The position numbers and the translations under genes were made by a program. A stretch of 64,000 nt of DNA from the NCBI RefSeq assembly GCF_900168015.1, contig NZ_FUYR01000002.1:578932-642931 (forward strand), in the 5' to 3' direction. Position 1 is the stretch's first letter. The number at the start of each line of letters is the position of its first letter. Shown here piece by piece: positions 24,584 to 34,507 of this stretch. The stretch comes from Daejeonella lutea (GTDB taxonomy: Bacteria; Bacteroidota; Bacteroidia; Sphingobacteriales; Sphingobacteriaceae). The notes under the pieces were generated by a model. The model had not been told where the DNA came from, made no database searches, and saw only the letters and a program-made list of their open reading frames with translations.

Positions 24584-26905
24584 TTGAAATATATTATTTT
24601 TCTATTTCTATTTATTCTAGCTGCCACTAAAGGCAGTCTGGCACAGGACAGTTTCACAATAAATGGTGTTGTAACGGATTCTCTTTCAGGAGAAACGCTT
24701 ATTGGGGTAACCATAAAATTTAGTAACAAATCGCAAAATGGCACGAGCACAAATGTCTACGGATTTTTCTCATATAAGCTTGATCCTGGCGATTACACGA
24801 TGACAGTAAGTTATATCGGCTACCGTACATTTTCCCGTTCAATTACAGTCGACTCAGATAAACGAATTGACATCAATCTTGTGCCTGAAAATAGCATTGC
24901 CGAAGTTGTTGTCACATCTGAAAAAAGAAATGACAATGTTGTAAGCGCCCAAATGGGTATTGCGAAAGTGAACTTAAGCGAGATAAGAAATGTGCCCGTG
25001 ATCTTCGGCGAACGCGATGTATTAAAAACGCTTCAGCTTCTTCCAGGAATTAAGTCCGCCGGTGAGGGAAATAGTGGATTTTATGTTCGGGGCGGATCAG
25101 CAGATCAAAATTTAATACTTCTTGATGAAGCACCCGTCTATAATGCTTCACACTTGCTGGGATTTTTCTCGACCTTCAATTCGGACGCCATCAAAGATGT
25201 CAGTGTTTATAAAGGTGGAATGCCCGCTCAATATGGCGGGAGGTTGTCATCGGTACTTGATATCCGCATGAACGATGGAAATAAAAAAGAATTTACCGCT
25301 GAGGGGGGCATTGGCCTCATATCCTCCAGACTTAAATTGGAAGGGCCTATCGTAAGCGATAAAAGTTCTTTTATGATCAGCGCAAGGAGAACTTATGCTG
25401 ATGCGTTTCTTGCGTTCGCAAAAGATGAGTCAATTCGCAAAAACACACTATATTTTTATGACCTAAACGCCAAAGCAAATTATCAGATTGATAAAAAGAA
25501 CACCATTTATCTTTCAGGATATTTTGGGCGTGATGAGCTTGGGTTGAACGAAACTTTTGGTTTCGACTGGGGCAATGCTACATCGACGCTCAGATGGAAT
25601 CATCTATTCAGCAACCGACTATTCTCAAACACCTCTCTAATTTATAGCAATTACAATTATGTGATTGAGAACTTTATTGAAGAAAACAACTTTAAAGTAA
25701 GTTCTTCAATCAGGGATCTTAATCTAAAACAGGATTTCCAGTTGTCGCTGAATAATAGCCATAATGTTAGATTCGGGTTAGATTTAATTGACCACACAAT
25801 AGCACCAGGCAGTATTACTTCCAATGAACGTTCAAGTGTGAACGAAGAAACTATTGAGAAAAGAAATGGAAATGAAGCTTCTGCCTATATTTCTGATGAA
25901 TGGGAAATAAACGATAAGTTTAATATTGTTTACGGTGTTAGGGCTAGTTCTTTCTTTCTGCGAGGCCCTGGTACCTTTAATCTTTATGATTCACAGGGAA
26001 AAATAACCAATAGTCAGATTTACAGTCGCGGTCAACTAGTAAAAAGCTATTTCAGATTTGAGCCACGCTTGTCAGCCAGCTATTTGCTTAATGGTGTTTC
26101 GTCGTTGAAAGTATCCTTCACCAGAAATAGTCAAAATCTGCACCTGATGTCAAATTCCACAGCAAGTTCACCCACTGATCTCTACATCTTAAGCAGCAAC
26201 AATGTGAAGCCCGAAGTTGCAGATCAGGTTGCATTGGGCTATTTCAGGAATTTCAATGACGACAAATACGAATTTTCTGCGGAGACTTATTTTAAAACCA
26301 TGCAAAATCAGATTGAATACAGAAGTGGTACAGACCTTCGAGGAAACAGGAACGTTGAAGCCGATCTGCTTTACGGTGAAGGCAGGGCATACGGAATAGA
26401 ACTTTACATTAAAAAAAGATTTGGGAAACTGAATGGCTGGATTGGTTATACACTCTCACGTACCGAACGTCGTTTTGATGCTCTTGAACAGGGAAAATGG
26501 TTTTTTGCTAAACAAGACCGAACACATGATCTTTCAGTTGTGGGTATATACAAAGCCGGACCCAGATGGACTTTCTCTTCGACATTCGTTTATAACACTG
26601 GTAATGCGGTCACCTTCCCAGCGGGAAAATATCAAATTAATAACCAGACATACTTCTATTATTCAGCGCGAAACTCCGACCGAATGCCCGACTATCATCG
26701 TCTCGATCTTGCCGCAACTCTGGAAGCCAAGCCTGGAAAGAAATTGCAATCTAGCTGGTCAATGGGTTTTTATAACGTATATAATCGTAAAAACGCATAC
26801 GCGATAAACTTCCAGGATGATCCGGATGATAGCTCCAAAACACAGGCTGTTAAAACCACTTTATTTGGCATTATTCCATCAATAACATGGAACTTTAAGT
26901 TTTAA
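24584..26905 (+). CDS. TonB-dependent receptor with carboxypeptidase-like N-terminal domain
   Basis: 773 aa. TTG start at 24584, giving the signal peptide KYIIFLFLFILAATKGSLAQ; no ATG is available at this point. Residues about 25-110 are a CarboxypepD_reg-like domain (NGVVTDSLSGETLIGVTI), about 115-225 the plug (GIKSAGEGNSGFYVRGGSAD), and the rest the barrel, ending in WNFKF with terminal Phe. Takes up a substrate across the outer membrane using TonB energy. The downstream DUF4249 lipoprotein (2 bases away) is its usual partner in Bacteroidota. Substrate unknown; no SusD gene is present. Confidence 0.93.
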   Translation: MKYIIFLFLFILAATKGSLAQDSFTINGVVTDSLSGETLIGVTIKFSNKSQNGTSTNVYGFFSYKLDPGDYTMTVSYIGYRTFSRSITVDSDKRIDINLVPENSIAEVVVTSEKRNDNVVSAQMGIAKVNLSEIRNVPVIFGERDVLKTLQLLPGIKSAGEGNSGFYVRGGSADQNLILLDEAPVYNASHLLGFFSTFNSDAIKDVSVYKGGMPAQYGGRLSSVLDIRMNDGNKKEFTAEGGIGLISSRLKLEGPIVSDKSSFMISARRTYADAFLAFAKDESIRKNTLYFYDLNAKANYQIDKKNTIYLSGYFGRDELGLNETFGFDWGNATSTLRWNHLFSNRLFSNTSLIYSNYNYVIENFIEENNFKVSSSIRDLNLKQDFQLSLNNSHNVRFGLDLIDHTIAPGSITSNERSSVNEETIEKRNGNEASAYISDEWEINDKFNIVYGVRASSFFLRGPGTFNLYDSQGKITNSQIYSRGQLVKSYFRFEPRLSASYLLNGVSSLKVSFTRNSQNLHLMSNSTASSPTDLYILSSNNVKPEVADQVALGYFRNFNDDKYEFSAETYFKTMQNQIEYRSGTDLRGNRNVEADLLYGEGRAYGIELYIKKRFGKLNGWIGYTLSRTERRFDALEQGKWFFAKQDRTHDLSVVGIYKAGPRWTFSSTFVYNTGNAVTFPAGKYQINNQTYFYYSARNSDRMPDYHRLDLAATLEAKPGKKLQSSWSMGFYNVYNRKNAYAINFQDDPDDSSKTQAVKTTLFGIIPSITWNFKF

Positions 26906-26907
26906 TT

Positions 26908-27720
26908 ATGAACAGAATATTCCGATCGAAGACAATGTGCCCCATCTTTAGTTTGGCATCAATACTTATGTGCCTGATCTTATCATCGTGCGAAGAAGTT
27001 ATAGATGCTGATCTATCAAAGGCAGAACCTTTAATTGTAATTGAGGGAAGTATAAGTGATCAGTCAGAGGTACATACAGTGAAAGTTTCGAAAACTATTG
27101 CATTTGATCAGCCGACTAAGTTCAATGGGGTTCCGGGGGCTAAAGTCACCGTATACTCTAGCAATAGCCAAACGTATACTTTCACATCTACAGGCGATGG
27201 GACTTACAAAAGCCAGCGTTTTCGTGGCACGCCCGGAGTAAGCTATATTTTAGAAGTCATTACGGGTGGGAAAACTTACAAGGCTAGTTCATTAATGCCA
27301 GCGGCTGTGAAACCAGATTCTATCAATTTTAAGAAGCTTACATTCTTTGGAGACTCGAAATTGTATCCATCCATATATTATAAAGATCCGCCGCGAATCC
27401 AAAATCAATATCGTTATATCGTAAAAATTAACGGAGTACTAAAGGCAGATCAGGTAAGTGAGGACCGTTTCAGCGACGGTAACGCAACGTCAGATTTGAT
27501 TACATTTGATGGTGATGGAGTGGTAGCTGGAGATAAGGTTGATGTGGAAATTCAATGTATTGATAGAAATGTATTTAAATATTATTTCGCAATCAGCCAG
27601 ATCGGGGGCAATGGCGGCCCTCCTGTCGCACCATCTAACCCTGAGAGTAATTTGGATAACGGAGCACTTGGAATCTTCAGTGCCAATACGCGGTCCGCAT
27701 ATACGATATCTTTAAAGTAG
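26908..27720 (+). CDS. DUF4249 lipoprotein, partner of the TonB receptor
   Basis: 270 aa. Lipoprotein signal with Cys28 (LILSSC). The body is an all-beta DUF4249 domain: EPLIVIEGSISDQSEVHTVKV and a carboxypeptidase-like GVPGAKVTVYSS segment. Genes of this family almost always follow a TonB receptor, and a role as a surface-exposed companion (analogous to SusD) has been suggested but not shown. The 2-base gap to the receptor indicates one transcript. Confidence 0.9.
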   Translation: MNRIFRSKTMCPIFSLASILMCLILSSCEEVIDADLSKAEPLIVIEGSISDQSEVHTVKVSKTIAFDQPTKFNGVPGAKVTVYSSNSQTYTFTSTGDGTYKSQRFRGTPGVSYILEVITGGKTYKASSLMPAAVKPDSINFKKLTFFGDSKLYPSIYYKDPPRIQNQYRYIVKINGVLKADQVSEDRFSDGNATSDLITFDGDGVVAGDKVDVEIQCIDRNVFKYYFAISQIGGNGGPPVAPSNPESNLDNGALGIFSANTRSAYTISLK

Positions 27721-27827
27721 CCTTCGGCTTTAACGCGTCATCCATTCAAGAATGATAGTAGTCGCAAAAAACTACGTAGTGATATTCGTGGTTTATACCT
27801 GGTTATTGGTGGGGATTATTATGGTAA

Positions 27828-27858
27828 TTTGACTTGTTGAAAGTAGCCTTATATTTGC
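27828..27858 (+). promoter_or_regulatory. Promoter of the response regulator at 27875
   Basis: TTTG at 27828-27831, 19-base spacer, TATATTTG at 27851-27858: a complete match to the Bacteroidota housekeeping promoter. Start codon 16 bases downstream, so a leader of roughly 10 bases. Confidence 0.75.
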
Positions 27859-27874
27859 ATTATAAGTCAAATAA

Positions 27875-28240
27875 ATGAAGAAGAAAATTGTTGTTATAGA
27901 AGACAACCACGACATTCTAGAGCTTTTGGGTTTCATTCTTGAAAACGAAGATTATGAAGTGCTTGCTTCACTTGATGCCGAACCAATAAAGAGCCTGGAG
28001 GACATTAATCCGCATCTGATCCTGCTAGATGAGAATTTGGGGGCATATAAGGGGCATAAATTATGTCTTGAGATAAAAGCAAATCCTGGTACTTCACACC
28101 TTCCGGTTATTTTGATTTCAGCCGTTAACGATCTGGCTGAACTCGCCAGAAAATGTAAGGCAGATAGTTACATCGCAAAACCTTTTCTTATCGAAGACCT
28201 GCTGGATCTTGTAAAGCAACATCATCGCCGCACAAACTGA
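27875..28240 (+). CDS. Single-domain response regulator
   Basis: 121 aa, receiver only. Acidic residues in VIEDNHD, phospho-Asp in LLDENLG, Ser in LISAVND, Lys in IAKPF. No output domain. It has its own strong promoter and is followed 47 bases later by the truncated haemoglobin gene, with which it may be co-transcribed. No cognate kinase adjoins. Confidence 0.92.
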   Translation: MKKKIVVIEDNHDILELLGFILENEDYEVLASLDAEPIKSLEDINPHLILLDENLGAYKGHKLCLEIKANPGTSHLPVILISAVNDLAELARKCKADSYIAKPFLIEDLLDLVKQHHRRTN

Positions 28241-28287
28241 TTTGATCTGATTGCCTATACGACCTTGTTATTCTGTAATTTTGCAAC

Positions 28288-28683
28288 ATGAACGTCAGAA
28301 CAGATATCCGGGGAATTGAAGACATCAAAAAATTGGTTGATGATTTTTACCGAAAGGTTGCTCAGGATGAACTACTGGCACCCATTTTTAATTTTCGGTT
28401 ATCTACACATTGGGGGCCGCATCTCGAAAAAATGTATTTGTTCTGGAATGCAGCGCTGTTCGGGGTAAAGGGGTACATTGGTAACCCTTTTAGTAAACAT
28501 GCAACCATGGAAGTTGAGGAAGAACATTTTGAACGTTGGTTGGAGATGTTTGATGACACTGTTGATTTATATTTCGAGGGTCCTGTGGCAATTGAGGCAA
28601 AAAGAAAGGCCGCCGCGATGGCCGAGATGTTCCTTCGCAAGATAAAAAGCAATAAGGGTAATTCTACCAAGCCTGTTTTATGA
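28288..28683 (+). CDS. Group III truncated haemoglobin
   Basis: 131 aa. Short 2-over-2 globin: DIKKLVDDFYRKVAQDELLAPIF at the N-terminus and WGPHLEKMYLFWNAALFG, with a GNPFSKHATM segment that holds the proximal-His region of group III truncated haemoglobins. These bind O2 or NO in the cytoplasm; roles in microaerobic or nitrosative conditions are suggested. A hairpin terminator follows at 28732-28762. Confidence 0.9.
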   Translation: MNVRTDIRGIEDIKKLVDDFYRKVAQDELLAPIFNFRLSTHWGPHLEKMYLFWNAALFGVKGYIGNPFSKHATMEVEEEHFERWLEMFDDTVDLYFEGPVAIEAKRKAAAMAEMFLRKIKSNKGNSTKPVL

Positions 28684-28731
28684 TTTTTATCGGTGAGTGC
28701 GTTTCGGAGTTCAGCAGTCGGAATAAATAAA

Positions 28732-28762
28732 AAAAGTGCTGCACATCTATGGCAGCACTTTT
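28732..28762 (+). terminator. Rho-independent terminator after the haemoglobin gene
   Basis: Perfect 11-bp stem: AAAAGTGCTGC at 28732-28742 and GCAGCACTTTT at 28752-28762, nine-base loop. The flanking A and T runs make it potentially bidirectional. Confidence 0.85.
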
Positions 28763-28974
28763 CAAAGGTCAATCAACTCACATAAAAAACCTTTTAGAAC
28801 CCAAAGACAAAACCTGCCCAGGGCGCTATATAACCTCATCAAATATTGTGATTAAAACCTTTACAATGATGGTGCTAAATCACCATTTCTATACGTTTCA
28901 ATCGCAAACGATGTTTCAGAAAACTTCTATTTTAAAAAATTCATTTTAGTAAATTGCCCCACAGAAAAAACATT

Positions 28975-29781
28975 ATGATTTCAAAAATTCATCTTCTTAT
29001 GCTCGCAGGCGTCGTTACAATTGTGTCAGCCTGTTCATCTTCACCATACTCACCAACAAATAAGATCTATAAAAAACAAGCAAAGGAATTAACCAAAGCC
29101 ATAACTAAAACACCGGTCAACCCTTCAGGACAAGATTTTGTAGGAACTGTTAATTTTGGCTTGCGGAAACCGAATTATGTTATCATTCACCACACCGCAC
29201 AAAATTCCACCCAGCAAACCCTTAAAACATTTACCGTTCCTACCACGCAAGTTAGCGCTCACTACGTCATTGGCCGAGATGGAATGGTTTACCATATGTT
29301 AAACGATTACTTACGTGCATGGCATGGCGGAGTTGCTAAATGGGGAAATGCTACGGACATAAATTCATCGTCCATTGGAATCGAACTTGACAACAATGGT
29401 TTTGAGCCGTTCTCTGAATCTCAGATTAGTAGTTTGTTGACAGTTCTTGACACTCTTAAAAAGAAGCATGGTGTGCCTACCGCCAATTTCATCGGACATT
29501 CCGATATCGCACCAGGAAGAAAAGTTGATCCAAACGTAACCTTTCCATGGAAAAAATTGGCGGAAAGGGGCTTTGGTTTATGGCAGGATGCTGCAATAAC
29601 CGACACAGTACCCGCCACCTTTAATCCTGTTGACGGCTTACGAATTATTGGATATGATGTCAAAAATCCGGTAAATGCTGTCAAAGCATTCCAGCTCCAT
29701 TTTATTCAAAAAGAAATTACTGGTGTGTTAAACGAGGACGAAAAGAAAGTCTTATTTAACCTTTACAAAAAATACCTCTGA
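28975..29781 (+). CDS. N-acetylmuramoyl-L-alanine amidase (Amidase_2/AmiD-like) lipoprotein
   Basis: 268 aa from the ATG at 28975; an in-frame TTG at 28954 is not needed. Lipoprotein signal ends at SAC (Cys20). Amidase_2 domain: zinc His in VIIHHTAQN, SIGIELDNNG (catalytic-side Glu), and FIGHSDIAPGRKVDPNVTFPW with the other ligands. The C-terminal region (about 195-268) looks like the peptidoglycan-binding helical domain of AmiD. It cleaves the amide between MurNAc and L-Ala, in the periplasm, for wall turnover. Convergent with glnS, stops adjoining. Confidence 0.92.
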   Translation: MISKIHLLMLAGVVTIVSACSSSPYSPTNKIYKKQAKELTKAITKTPVNPSGQDFVGTVNFGLRKPNYVIIHHTAQNSTQQTLKTFTVPTTQVSAHYVIGRDGMVYHMLNDYLRAWHGGVAKWGNATDINSSSIGIELDNNGFEPFSESQISSLLTVLDTLKKKHGVPTANFIGHSDIAPGRKVDPNVTFPWKKLAERGFGLWQDAAITDTVPATFNPVDGLRIIGYDVKNPVNAVKAFQLHFIQKEITGVLNEDEKKVLFNLYKKYL

Positions 29782-31452
29782 TCAACTCTTCTTAACTTCC
29801 TTTGCCCAGGCATCTTTTAGTGTGACCGTGCGATTAAATACCAGATTATCGGGTGTAGAGTCAATATCCATGGTAAAATAACCCTTACGTATGAACTGAT
29901 AGCCCAGCACCGGACGTGCATGTACAAGGTCTGGTTCTATAAAAGCATTTTTTATTACACTGAGACTGTCCGGATTTATGTACTCTTTAAAATCGCCATC
30001 TTCATTCGACGGATCTTCAACCTGAAATAGCCTGTCGTACAGACGAATTTCAGCAGTTTTCGCATGTTGAACGCTTACCCAGTGTATAGTTCCTTTCACA
30101 TGAATGCCGCTGGTATCAGAGCCACTTTTTGATTCTGGGATATATGTGCAATGGATTTCCGAAATACGCCCATTTTCGTCCTTTATGAAGTTTTCACACT
30201 TCACTATATAGGCATTTTTCAGCCGTACCATTAAACCCGGACCGAGACGGAAAAATTTCTTTGGGGCATCCTCCATGAAATCCTCACGTTCAATCCAAAT
30301 TTCTGAACTGAATGGTATTTCCCTTGAGCCACCGCCATTTTCAGCTTCGGGATTATTTTCGCCGTGCATAATTTCCGATTGTCCTTGTGGATAATTAGTG
30401 ATCACCAGTTTAACAGGATCCATAACAACCATCCTCCGAAGAGCAGTTTTATTCAAGTCTTCCCTTATACAAAATTCAAGCAGACTCAAGTCAATCAGAT
30501 TTTCACGTTTTGCAACCCCAATCCGCTCACAGAAATTTCTTATAGACAAAGGTGTATAACCGCGACGACGCAAACCGCTGATAGTAGGCATACGGGGATC
30601 ATCCCACCCTGAAACATATTTTTCGTTCACCAGCTGGAGCAATTTCCTTTTGCTCATCACTGTGAAATTCATGTTTAAACGCGCAAACTCATATTGTTTT
30701 GACGGAAAGACATTTAATTTGTTTATAAACCATTCGTACAATGGACGATGCGGAATGAATTCTAACGTGCAGATAGAATGAGTAATTTCTTCTATTGCAT
30801 CAGACTGCCCGTGCGCGAAATCGTACATCGGGTAAACACACCATTTATTACCCGTGCGGTGATGGTGGGCATGCTTAATACGATACATCAAAGGATCGCG
30901 CAAATGCATATTAGGAGACTCAAGATCGATCTTAGCTCTTAAAACTTTCGCTCCGTCGGGATATTTCCCGTCTTTCATGTCGCTGAAAAGATGCAAATTT
31001 TCATCGATACTACGGTCGCGATAAGGTGTAGGAGTTCCGGGTTCAGTGGGTGTTCCTTTGGCCGCAGCTATTTCTTCGGCCGTACTGTCATCGACATAGG
31101 CCAGACCGTTCTTTATCAGGGTGACTGCAAAATCGTAAAGCTGATCGAAGTAATCAGACGAATAAAGTTCTTTATCCCATTCGAATCCCAGCCAATGAAT
31201 ATCTTCTCGAATACTATCAACGTACTCAGTTTCTTCTGTACTAGGGTTGGTATCGTCAAATCGCAAATTGGTTTTACCATTATATTTCTGAGCGATTCCA
31301 AAATTCAGGCAAATAGATTTGGCATGACCAATGTGAAGGTAACCATTAGGTTCTGGAGGGAAACGAGTTTGCACACGACCGTTATTTTTGCCATTGCTAA
31401 TATCTTCCTCGATAATCTCTTCCAAAAAATTTAATGCTCTTTCTTCAATCAT
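29782..31452 (-). CDS. glnS: Glutaminyl-tRNA synthetase
   Basis: 556 aa, the usual length. Class I signature: [23 protein letters not shown] (HIGH motif, near residues 30-52) and the KMSKS-equivalent [11 protein letters not shown]. The C-terminal third contains the two beta-barrel anticodon-binding domains. GlnRS in Bacteroidota charges tRNA-Gln directly. A CAAAAATA at 31470-31477 gives TATTTTTG on the minus strand, 18 bases before the start, as a possible -7 box. Confidence 0.97.
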   Translation of the reverse strand: MIEERALNFLEEIIEEDISNGKNNGRVQTRFPPEPNGYLHIGHAKSICLNFGIAQKYNGKTNLRFDDTNPSTEETEYVDSIREDIHWLGFEWDKELYSSDYFDQLYDFAVTLIKNGLAYVDDSTAEEIAAAKGTPTEPGTPTPYRDRSIDENLHLFSDMKDGKYPDGAKVLRAKIDLESPNMHLRDPLMYRIKHAHHHRTGNKWCVYPMYDFAHGQSDAIEEITHSICTLEFIPHRPLYEWFINKLNVFPSKQYEFARLNMNFTVMSKRKLLQLVNEKYVSGWDDPRMPTISGLRRRGYTPLSIRNFCERIGVAKRENLIDLSLLEFCIREDLNKTALRRMVVMDPVKLVITNYPQGQSEIMHGENNPEAENGGGSREIPFSSEIWIEREDFMEDAPKKFFRLGPGLMVRLKNAYIVKCENFIKDENGRISEIHCTYIPESKSGSDTSGIHVKGTIHWVSVQHAKTAEIRLYDRLFQVEDPSNEDGDFKEYINPDSLSVIKNAFIEPDLVHARPVLGYQFIRKGYFTMDIDSTPDNLVFNRTVTLKDAWAKEVKKS

Positions 31453-31575
31453 AACCTACTTTGAGGGTACAAAAATAGCAAAATTAAGTTTTGGAAGCGC
31501 ATTTTTGCTTCATGCACTCTCATTTGGGTATGATAACTGCGAAACACAATCCGATTTTCTTAGTACTTTTATACC

Positions 31576-31995
31576 ATGCCAATATCAGCTAACCGCCCCT
31601 TGCGTGTACTCGTTGCTAAAGTCGGTCTTGATGGCCACGATCGCGGTGCCAAAATTATCGCTACTTCGCTAAGAGATGCGGGAATGGAGGTAATCTACAC
31701 AGGCTTGCGACAAACACCAGAAATGGTGGTTAATACTGCATTGCAAGAAGACGTCGATGCAATTGGTGTTTCAATACTTTCAGGAGCACACATGACAGTT
31801 TTTCCTAAAATTGCGAAGCTCATGAAAGAGAAGGGCCTGAATGATGTTTTACTCACAGGCGGTGGCATAATTCCGGAAGCTGACATGAAAACATTGAATG
31901 AACTGGGTGTTGGGCAGCTATTTCCACCGGGGACCACAACTATGGAAATTGTTAACTATATCACTGAATGGGTTAATTTGAACAGACAATTTTAG
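31576..31995 (+). CDS. Stand-alone cobalamin-binding domain (methylmalonyl-CoA mutase C-terminal type)
   Basis: 139 aa. Contains the full B12 domain signatures: [11 protein letters not shown] (DxHxxG, His giving the lower axial ligand), SILSGAH and [10 protein letters not shown]. Same length as the small subunits of split mutases (for example isobutyryl-CoA or hydroxyisobutyryl-CoA mutase). A substrate-binding mutase subunit is not in the window. The enoyl-CoA hydratase gene follows after 38 bases, fitting an acyl-CoA pathway. Which mutase it serves cannot be told. Confidence 0.9.
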   Translation: MPISANRPLRVLVAKVGLDGHDRGAKIIATSLRDAGMEVIYTGLRQTPEMVVNTALQEDVDAIGVSILSGAHMTVFPKIAKLMKEKGLNDVLLTGGGIIPEADMKTLNELGVGQLFPPGTTTMEIVNYITEWVNLNRQF

Positions 31996-32033
31996 TTCTT
32001 ATCCATTTAATCCATTCGCAATTATAACAGATC

Positions 32034-32810
32034 ATGAACAACCTTCTACTCGAATCAAGCAATCAAATCCTTACGATAACGATTAATCGAGAAAGCAAGT
32101 TAAATGCTTTGAACAGAGAAACCCTGTCGGAGCTTCACGAAGCTTTGATCAATGCTTTTGCCGACTCAGGTATCAAAGGTATTATTATTACAGGTGCCGG
32201 GCCCAAAGCATTTATCGCGGGAGCTGACATTTCCGAATTTGCTGCATACAGTGTTGATGAAGGTAAACAACTGGCAAAGGATGGTCAGACCAATGTATTT
32301 GATTTTATTGAAAATGGGAGTAAGCCAGTTATTGCAGCCATAAATGGTTTTGCTTTAGGGGGCGGGCTCGAGCTCGCGATGTCATGCCACATTCGTGTAG
32401 CTTCTTCAAGCGCCAAAATGGGGCTTCCAGAAGTAAGCCTGGGTCTAATTCCTGGGTATGGCGGAACGCAGCGCCTGGCACAACTTGTAGGAAAGGGCCG
32501 CGCCCTCGAAATGATAATGACCGCCGAAATGGTGACCGCAGAGGAAGCGTTCCGGACTGGCCTGGTCAATCATGTAGTTGAACCGGAACAAATTCTGGCC
32601 AAATCGCAAGAAATACTTGGCAAAATCATAAGCAGGTCCCCTTTCGCTATATCAAGTGCAATTAAAGCCGTCAATGCAGGTATGACACAAGGTAAAAATG
32701 GATACGCAATAGAAATCGAGGAATTTTCGCGATGTTTTGGTTCCGAGGACTTTAAAGAAGGTGTTGACGCATTCCTAAATAAACGCCAAGCAAAATTTAA
32801 CGGAAACTAA
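32034..32810 (+). CDS. Enoyl-CoA hydratase/isomerase family protein
   Basis: 258 aa crotonase-fold enzyme. Oxyanion-hole segments [10 protein letters not shown] (about 61-70) and [16 protein letters not shown] (about 103-118); catalytic glutamates of enoyl-CoA hydratase correspond to [20 protein letters not shown], where a Glu is present in PEV. Hydrates trans-2-enoyl-CoA to 3-hydroxyacyl-CoA in fatty or branched-chain acid degradation. Located 38 bases downstream of the B12-binding protein, likely one operon. Confidence 0.93.
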   Translation: MNNLLLESSNQILTITINRESKLNALNRETLSELHEALINAFADSGIKGIIITGAGPKAFIAGADISEFAAYSVDEGKQLAKDGQTNVFDFIENGSKPVIAAINGFALGGGLELAMSCHIRVASSSAKMGLPEVSLGLIPGYGGTQRLAQLVGKGRALEMIMTAEMVTAEEAFRTGLVNHVVEPEQILAKSQEILGKIISRSPFAISSAIKAVNAGMTQGKNGYAIEIEEFSRCFGSEDFKEGVDAFLNKRQAKFNGN

Positions 32811-32898
32811 CAATTAACCCCGCCGTATTCTTGATTAATTGTTCCAGGCATCACTCTAGTCTATTAGGAGATGAAAAGCTATAACTTCTTAAAATGGT

Positions 32899-32916
32899 AT
32901 ACGTAGAAATACGTAT
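32899..32916. promoter_or_regulatory. Perfect inverted repeat upstream of the NtrC-type regulator
   Basis: ATACGTA (32899-32905), GAAA, TACGTAT (32910-32916), a perfect 7-bp dyad 118 bases before the regulator start. The 223-base gap between the hydratase and regulator genes holds nothing else I recognise. Confidence 0.35.
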
Positions 32917-33033
32917 GAAAGAGAGGGTCAGACCGGCGTCAATAGTGTAGAAAATATTTCCCATCTTGTTAATATTTATTATATTGCACTGTTTCCCGAC
33001 ATCTATTGGCCGTTTTATGGAATTCTTCAACCT

Positions 33034-34437
33034 ATGAACAAGATCTTAATTATAGACGATGAAATAAATATTGGGCTTATTTTGTCAAAGTTTTTGACGC
33101 GTAATGGGTTCGAAGTTGCTACCAGTACAAATGGCACCAACGCGTTGGAACTTATGTCGAGGGAAACATTCAATTTAGTTCTTTGTGACTTTCGACTGGA
33201 GGATACAGATGGACGGGAGATGCTCCGTAAAATAAAAACTTCATACCCTGACACGGGCGTAATAATCATTACCGGTTATTCTGATATAAAGCTGGCTGTA
33301 GAGCTTATCAAAATGGGAGCTTACGATTATATCACTAAGCCTCTCTATCCAGATGAAATTCTAAACACGGTAAATAAAGCTATTGAAGCTCAAAAAATAA
33401 TAAATCAACCCGTTAGCACTTCCAGCGAGTCTGATAAAAATCGGGATCGTAAAACTGATATTGTTCTTGAAGAATTTGTAGTCGGCAAAAGTGCAGCTTC
33501 ACAGGAACTTATTCGTCAGATAAAACTTGTTTCTCCAACCAACTACAGTGTTATATTAAGCGGGGAGAGTGGAACAGGGAAGGAATCCGTGGCAAAAAGC
33601 ATTCACTTAAGTAGTCCCCGGAAAGATAAACCGTTCATCGCTATGGATTGCGGATCATTGACTAAAGATCTTGCGGGTAGTGAATTTTTTGGTCATGAAA
33701 AGGGATCCTTCACAGGAGCTTTATATACCAAGATCGGCCACTTTGAGATGGCTAATGGAGGTACATTATTTCTCGATGAAGTTGGGAACCTATCGTATGA
33801 TATCCAGGCAGCTCTACTTCGAGTGGTGCAGGAACGGAAGGTTAAGCGTATAGGAAGTACAAAAGAAATTGATCTGGATGTTCGGATAATTGTCGCAACC
33901 AATGAAAATTTAATGGATGCAATCCAGAAAAGTCGGTTTCGGGAAGATCTATTTCACCGGTTCAATGAATTTAGTATCACCATCCCACCACTGAGGGAGC
34001 GGGGAAAGGATATAATGACTTTCGCAGAGCACTTTTTAAAAGTTGCCAACAATGAATTGAATAGAAATGTCACTGACTTCTCGCCGGAAGTTGTTGATTG
34101 TTTCATGACATATAACTGGCCCGGAAATGTTCGTGAGTTAAAGAACGTGATCAGAAGAGCGACATTACTTTCAGAAGGCTCGGAGATCTTACTGAAGGCA
34201 TTGCCATTGGAAATCTCGACCTTTGCAAAGGTATCGGCAATTGAAAGCACTTTTGAAGCTAATGTTAGTGTGAACACTAACAGACATGACCTTAAGAATG
34301 CGGCAATGGAGGCCGAATATGAAACAATTCTTAATGTTTTGAAAGAAGTTAATTTCAATAAAACTAAAGCGGCTAAGATTCTTAATATTGATAGGAAGAC
34401 ACTATACAATAAAATGAAAGCTATTAATCTGGATTAA
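33034..34437 (+). CDS. Sigma-54-dependent response regulator (NtrC family)
   Basis: 467 aa. Receiver at 1-120 (IIDDEIN, phospho-Asp in LCDFRLEDTDG, ITGYSD, ITKPLYPDE). AAA+ at about 147-385: Walker A GESGTGKE, the sigma-54 loop as GSFTGA (usual form GAFTGA), Walker B GGTLFLDEVGNL, arginine region RFREDLFHRFNEF. A Fis-type HTH (about 425-465) ends with FNKTKAAKILNIDRKTLYNKM. Activates sigma-54 promoters by ATP-driven remodelling. No kinase gene is adjacent. A terminator follows at once. Confidence 0.95.
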   Translation: MNKILIIDDEINIGLILSKFLTRNGFEVATSTNGTNALELMSRETFNLVLCDFRLEDTDGREMLRKIKTSYPDTGVIIITGYSDIKLAVELIKMGAYDYITKPLYPDEILNTVNKAIEAQKIINQPVSTSSESDKNRDRKTDIVLEEFVVGKSAASQELIRQIKLVSPTNYSVILSGESGTGKESVAKSIHLSSPRKDKPFIAMDCGSLTKDLAGSEFFGHEKGSFTGALYTKIGHFEMANGGTLFLDEVGNLSYDIQAALLRVVQERKVKRIGSTKEIDLDVRIIVATNENLMDAIQKSRFREDLFHRFNEFSITIPPLRERGKDIMTFAEHFLKVANNELNRNVTDFSPEVVDCFMTYNWPGNVRELKNVIRRATLLSEGSEILLKALPLEISTFAKVSAIESTFEANVSVNTNRHDLKNAAMEAEYETILNVLKEVNFNKTKAAKILNIDRKTLYNKMKAINLD

Positions 34438-34461
34438 TTTGAAATCGGACAAAACAAAATA

Positions 34462-34493
34462 AAAAAACCCTGTTATCATAGCAGGGTTTTTTT
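34462..34493 (+). terminator. Rho-independent terminator after the NtrC-type gene
   Basis: AAAACCCTG pairs with CAGGGTTTT around TTATCATAG: stem 34464-34472 with 34482-34490, A run before and T run after. Confidence 0.85.
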
Positions 34494-34507
34494 ATACCAA
34501 ACTTTCT

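Noticed and set aside
28276-28283. TAATTTTG as a -7 box of the haemoglobin gene
   Set aside because: It ends only 4 bases before the ATG, leaving no leader; the gene is more likely read from the promoter before the response regulator.
28749-28949. 66-codon plus-strand frame after the haemoglobin gene
   Set aside because: It begins inside the terminator hairpin, has no recognisable domain or ribosome site and ends just before the amidase; treated as non-coding.
33954-34409. 151-codon open frame on the minus strand
   Set aside because: Opposite strand of the AAA+/HTH part of the NtrC-type gene, whose motifs are beyond doubt.
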